Source of the DNA: Nanosynbacter sp.
GTDB lineage: Bacteria > Patescibacteriota > Saccharimonadia > Saccharimonadales > Saccharimonadaceae
Assembly: GCA_029975625.1 (NCBI GenBank)
Contig: JARKOR010000057.1
Coordinates: forward strand, 1-6,645
DNA: 6,645 nt
Direction of reading: 5' to 3'
Under the pieces are notes generated by a model. That model saw nothing but the letters and a program-made list of their open reading frames with translations. It was not told the origin of the DNA and ran no database searches. The position numbers and the translations under genes were made by a program. Below, piece after piece: positions 5,191-6,645 of the stretch; positions within the stretch are counted from its first letter, which is position 1; every line of letters starts with the position of its first letter.

Positions 5191-5922
5191 CTATTTCTCC
5201 TCTTTTTTAGCTGGCTTCTGATCCGCTTTCTTGACGCTACCCGCGCCTTCGGCAACTGCTGCCGCAAAGTAATTTAATAATAGTCCTAGGCCCTTGATAG
5301 CGTCATCGTTACCAGGAATAACATAATCGATACCCGTTGGATTGACATTCGTATCAACCACGGCAAAAACTGGAATACCCAGCGTCTTTGCTTCATTCAC
5401 CGCATTCGCGTCAGTCAACGCGTCAACCACGACCACTGCGCCCGGCTTGCCCATCAAATCTTTAATACCGCCATATTTAATATTTAGGCTATCAATTTCC
5501 TCTTGAAATCGCTGCACCTCCAGCTTGTTGTAGCGCTTTTCGAGGTCGCCCGATGCCATGCGCTTTTCGAGGTTCTTCAGTTTCTTGATTTGCTGCGTAA
5601 TCGTCTGCGAGTTCGTCAACATACCGCCGATCCATCGCTCGGTGACATATGGCTGATCGATTTTCTCCGCAGTTTCGCGAACAATGTCTTTTGCCTGCTT
5701 TTTTGTGCCGACAAACAGCACTTTTTTGCCGCTCGCAGCGATTTTCGTCAGTTCTGGCAGCGCGATATTCAACGCCTCAACTGTTTTCGTCAGGTCGATA
5801 ATGTGCGAATCCTGGCGTTTGCTATGAATATAAGGCGCCATCTTTGGGTGCCAACGGCTGGTTTTGTGCCCAAAATGAACACCGGCTTCCAGCAGCTCCT
5901 TAATGTCTACATTTACAGACAT
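5191..5922 (-). CDS. rpsB: 30S ribosomal protein S2
   Basis: S2 binds late to the 30S subunit at the head-body junction and is needed for S1 docking and translation initiation in many bacteria. The 243-residue protein has the hallmark N terminus LLEAGVHFGHKTSRWHPKM (10-28), then KKVLFVGTKKQA, the ERWIGGMLTNS segment and the C-terminal IPVFAVVDTNVNP stretch, with a basic-acidic tail KKADQKPAKKEEK. The start ATG has the Shine-Dalgarno GAGGAG (5927-5932) with 4 nt spacing. It is the first gene of the rpsB-tsf operon, with its own promoter at 5998-6026 and a leader of roughly 68 nt. In E. coli S2 represses this operon through the leader RNA; the hairpin here may have that role, but this is inference. 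Confidence 0.98.
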   Translation of the reverse strand: MSVNVDIKELLEAGVHFGHKTSRWHPKMAPYIHSKRQDSHIIDLTKTVEALNIALPELTKIAASGKKVLFVGTKKQAKDIVRETAEKIDQPYVTERWIGGMLTNSQTITQQIKKLKNLEKRMASGDLEKRYNKLEVQRFQEEIDSLNIKYGGIKDLMGKPGAVVVVDALTDANAVNEAKTLGIPVFAVVDTNVNPTGIDYVIPGNDDAIKGLGLLLNYFAAAVAEGAGSVKKADQKPAKKEEK

Positions 5923-5939
5923 ACTACTCCTCTTTCCTC

Positions 5940-5969
5940 GCCCGCTGCGGTTGGAGTTGCAGTCCGGGC
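5940..5969 (-). promoter_or_regulatory. Hairpin in the rpsB leader, possible autoregulatory element
   Basis: The arms GCCCG (5940-5944) with CGGGC (5965-5969) and CTGC (5945-5948) with GCAG (5959-5962) form nine pairs with a 2-nt bulge and a 10-nt loop. On the minus-strand RNA the loop contains ACTCC (5953-5957), complementary to GGAGT (5926-5930) of the rpsB Shine-Dalgarno. A loop-to-ribosome-site pairing could mask initiation. No T-run follows, so it is not a terminator. Confidence 0.45.
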
Positions 5970-5997
5970 TGTGTCGTTAAAATTTGTTACAGGAGTA

Positions 5998-6026
5998 AGT
6001 ATAGCAAAGTTTAGGGAAGAAATCAA
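5998..6026 (-). promoter_or_regulatory. Promoter of rpsB-tsf
   Basis: On the minus strand TTGATT (6021-6026), a 17-nt spacer and TATACT (5998-6003) form a good sigma-70-type promoter, and the -10 is preceded by TGC (extended -10). Transcription would start near 5990-5991. The -35 lies 15-20 nt beyond the stop of the pilin gene, and no terminator is seen between them, so read-through from the pilin gene may add to rpsB transcription. Confidence 0.8.
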
Positions 6027-6041
6027 CTGCCTCGCGGAGTG

Positions 6042-6557
6042 TCACCCCGGGAAGATGTCATTCCATCCAACCGTATTATTCTCTGTTAGCCAATTTCCCC
6101 AGCGCGTCGGGTCGCCCCACGCCATACCCGCACCGCTACACACGTCAGCACTGCCTCCCCATGAACCTGTATACTCCCTCGGTGATACCGTCGAGGTGGC
6201 ATAGAACCTTTTCCCCGATTTACTTGTCGCGACAAACGCAAAAGCTGCGTTAGCGCCGTCCGGCACCACGCATATAATCGCGTTATTTCCACCACCGGTA
6301 TACGCGCCGCGAGTGAGCCTTGGTCGACTGACGCTCGCGCTCATTAACTGACCAAGATTTTGCGGGTACGTCCCCTTTTCAGCCCGATATAGCTCCATAA
6401 ACCTCCCAACGTTATCCATGTCGCTTTTGGCCACCGAATCGTTTGCCCTATTTTGTATATTCGTATACGCTGCAATACTTATTGCGGCGAGGATTGCTAT
6501 AACAACAATGACTATGAGTAATTCTACTATGGTGAAAGCTTGAGCTTTTTTATTCAT
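6042..6557 (-). CDS. Type IV pilin-like protein (prepilin)
   Basis: This is a prepilin of 171 residues, exported and built into type IV pilus-like fibres after cleavage by a PilD-type peptidase. The leader MNKKAQA is followed by F8 of the mature protein, with E12 as the conserved Glu5, then a hydrophobic helix (about 10-30, VELLIVIVVIAILAA) and an amphipathic continuation to about residue 62. The C-terminal head has two cysteines (96 and 140), likely a D-region disulfide, and many tryptophans (133, 147, 153, 156, 165). The residue before the cleavage site is Ala rather than the usual Gly. The frame is open 16 codons further to a TTG at 6605, but the ATG at 6557 gives the normal short basic leader. 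No convincing Shine-Dalgarno is present: GGGGGG lies 12 nt upstream. No pilus assembly genes are in view. Confidence 0.9.
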   Translation of the reverse strand: MNKKAQAFTIVELLIVIVVIAILAAISIAAYTNIQNRANDSVAKSDMDNVGRFMELYRAEKGTYPQNLGQLMSASVSRPRLTRGAYTGGGNNAIICVVPDGANAAFAFVATSKSGKRFYATSTVSPREYTGSWGGSADVCSGAGMAWGDPTRWGNWLTENNTVGWNDIFPG

Positions 6558-6560
6558 GTA

Positions 6561-6589
6561 TTCATAGTACCCCCCGAGGTTGGTGTCAA
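6561..6589 (-). promoter_or_regulatory. Candidate promoter of the pilin gene
   Basis: A consensus -35 TTGACA (6584-6589) lies 17 nt before TATGAA (6561-6566). This -10 ends only 3 nt before the chosen ATG, so a normal start of transcription would fall inside the start codon. TACTAT (6564-6569) gives a 14-nt spacer and a start right at the ATG, i.e. a leaderless message. The -35 is convincing; the exact -10 is not. Confidence 0.5.
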
Positions 6590-6632
6590 GAGAAAAATCA
6601 AGCAACTTAATATCCCTGAAATAGTTAGCCCT

Positions 6633-6645
6633 AAAAAGCCCCGCC
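6633..6645 (-). terminator. Probable 3' part of a terminator of the gene beyond the right edge
   Basis: On the minus strand the window begins GGCGGGGC followed by TTTTT (6633-6637), like the descending arm and T-run of an intrinsic terminator. The other arm would lie outside the window, so pairing cannot be checked. Between this and the pilin gene nothing else is recognisable. Confidence 0.35.

Noticed and set aside
5190..5267. Upstream extension of tsf by 26 residues
   Set aside because: It overlaps the coding end of rpsB, is not part of the EF-Ts family, and a good ribosome site precedes the ATG at 5189.
5925..5997. Perfect 7-nt complementarity between TACTCCT (5991-5997, minus strand) and the rpsB ribosome site AGGAGTA (5925-5931)
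   Set aside because: The upstream copy falls between the -10 element and the expected transcript start, so it is probably not in the mRNA.
6027..6050. Possible terminator after the pilin gene
   Set aside because: Only a 3-bp GAG/CTC hairpin can be drawn and there is no T-run.
5503..6204. A 233-codon open frame on the plus strand across rpsB, its leader and the pilin end
   Set aside because: It is antisense to a certain gene (rpsB), has no family likeness and crosses the rpsB promoter; a chance open frame.

Overview
The window looks like a stretch of chromosome from a genome-reduced bacterium, most likely Candidatus Saccharibacteria (TM7) or a close Patescibacteria/CPR relative. This is inferred from a very short EF-Ts (198 residues), a streamlined translation and cell-envelope block, a RecF with an SRGE-type signature, and a type IV pilin of the AFTIVELL type. 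TGA is used as a normal stop (frr, pilin gene), which argues against the UGA=Gly code of Gracilibacteria and SR1. I could not test the taxonomy by search.

Almost everything is read from the minus strand. From the right edge leftward there is: the probable tail of a terminator (6633-6645); a type IV pilin-like gene (6042-6557); a clear promoter with a hairpin leader and the rpsB-tsf operon for ribosomal protein S2 and EF-Ts (4593-5922), ended by a strong intrinsic terminator (4532-4564); and an unknown acidic protein (3971-4501) whose promoter is built into that terminator and which is probably leaderless. The only plus-strand gene is recF (2920-3978), which meets the unknown gene tail to tail with an 8-bp overlap. 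After a 271-bp divergent gap comes the tightly packed operon frr-uppS-rseP and a membrane-protein gene cut by the left edge (2648 down to 1).

The gene order resembles the widespread bacterial block rpsB-tsf-pyrH-frr-uppS-cdsA-dxr-rseP with pyrH, cdsA and dxr absent and with recF and an unknown gene between tsf and frr. The products cover ribosome assembly (S2), elongation-factor recycling (EF-Ts), ribosome recycling (RRF), synthesis of the undecaprenyl lipid carrier (UppS), intramembrane proteolysis (RseP), repair of gapped DNA (RecF) and surface appendages (pilin).

The least ordinary part is the 2649-2919 gap. It holds a GC-rich, rod-like fold (2738-2848) whose wobble and tandem G.A pairs make sense only if the minus strand is the RNA. 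A second hairpin (2688-2719) has a loop that is perfectly complementary to two places in the rod. It could be an unrecognised small RNA or a leader that controls frr-uppS-rseP. No tRNA, rRNA, CRISPR array, insertion sequence or integration site was seen.
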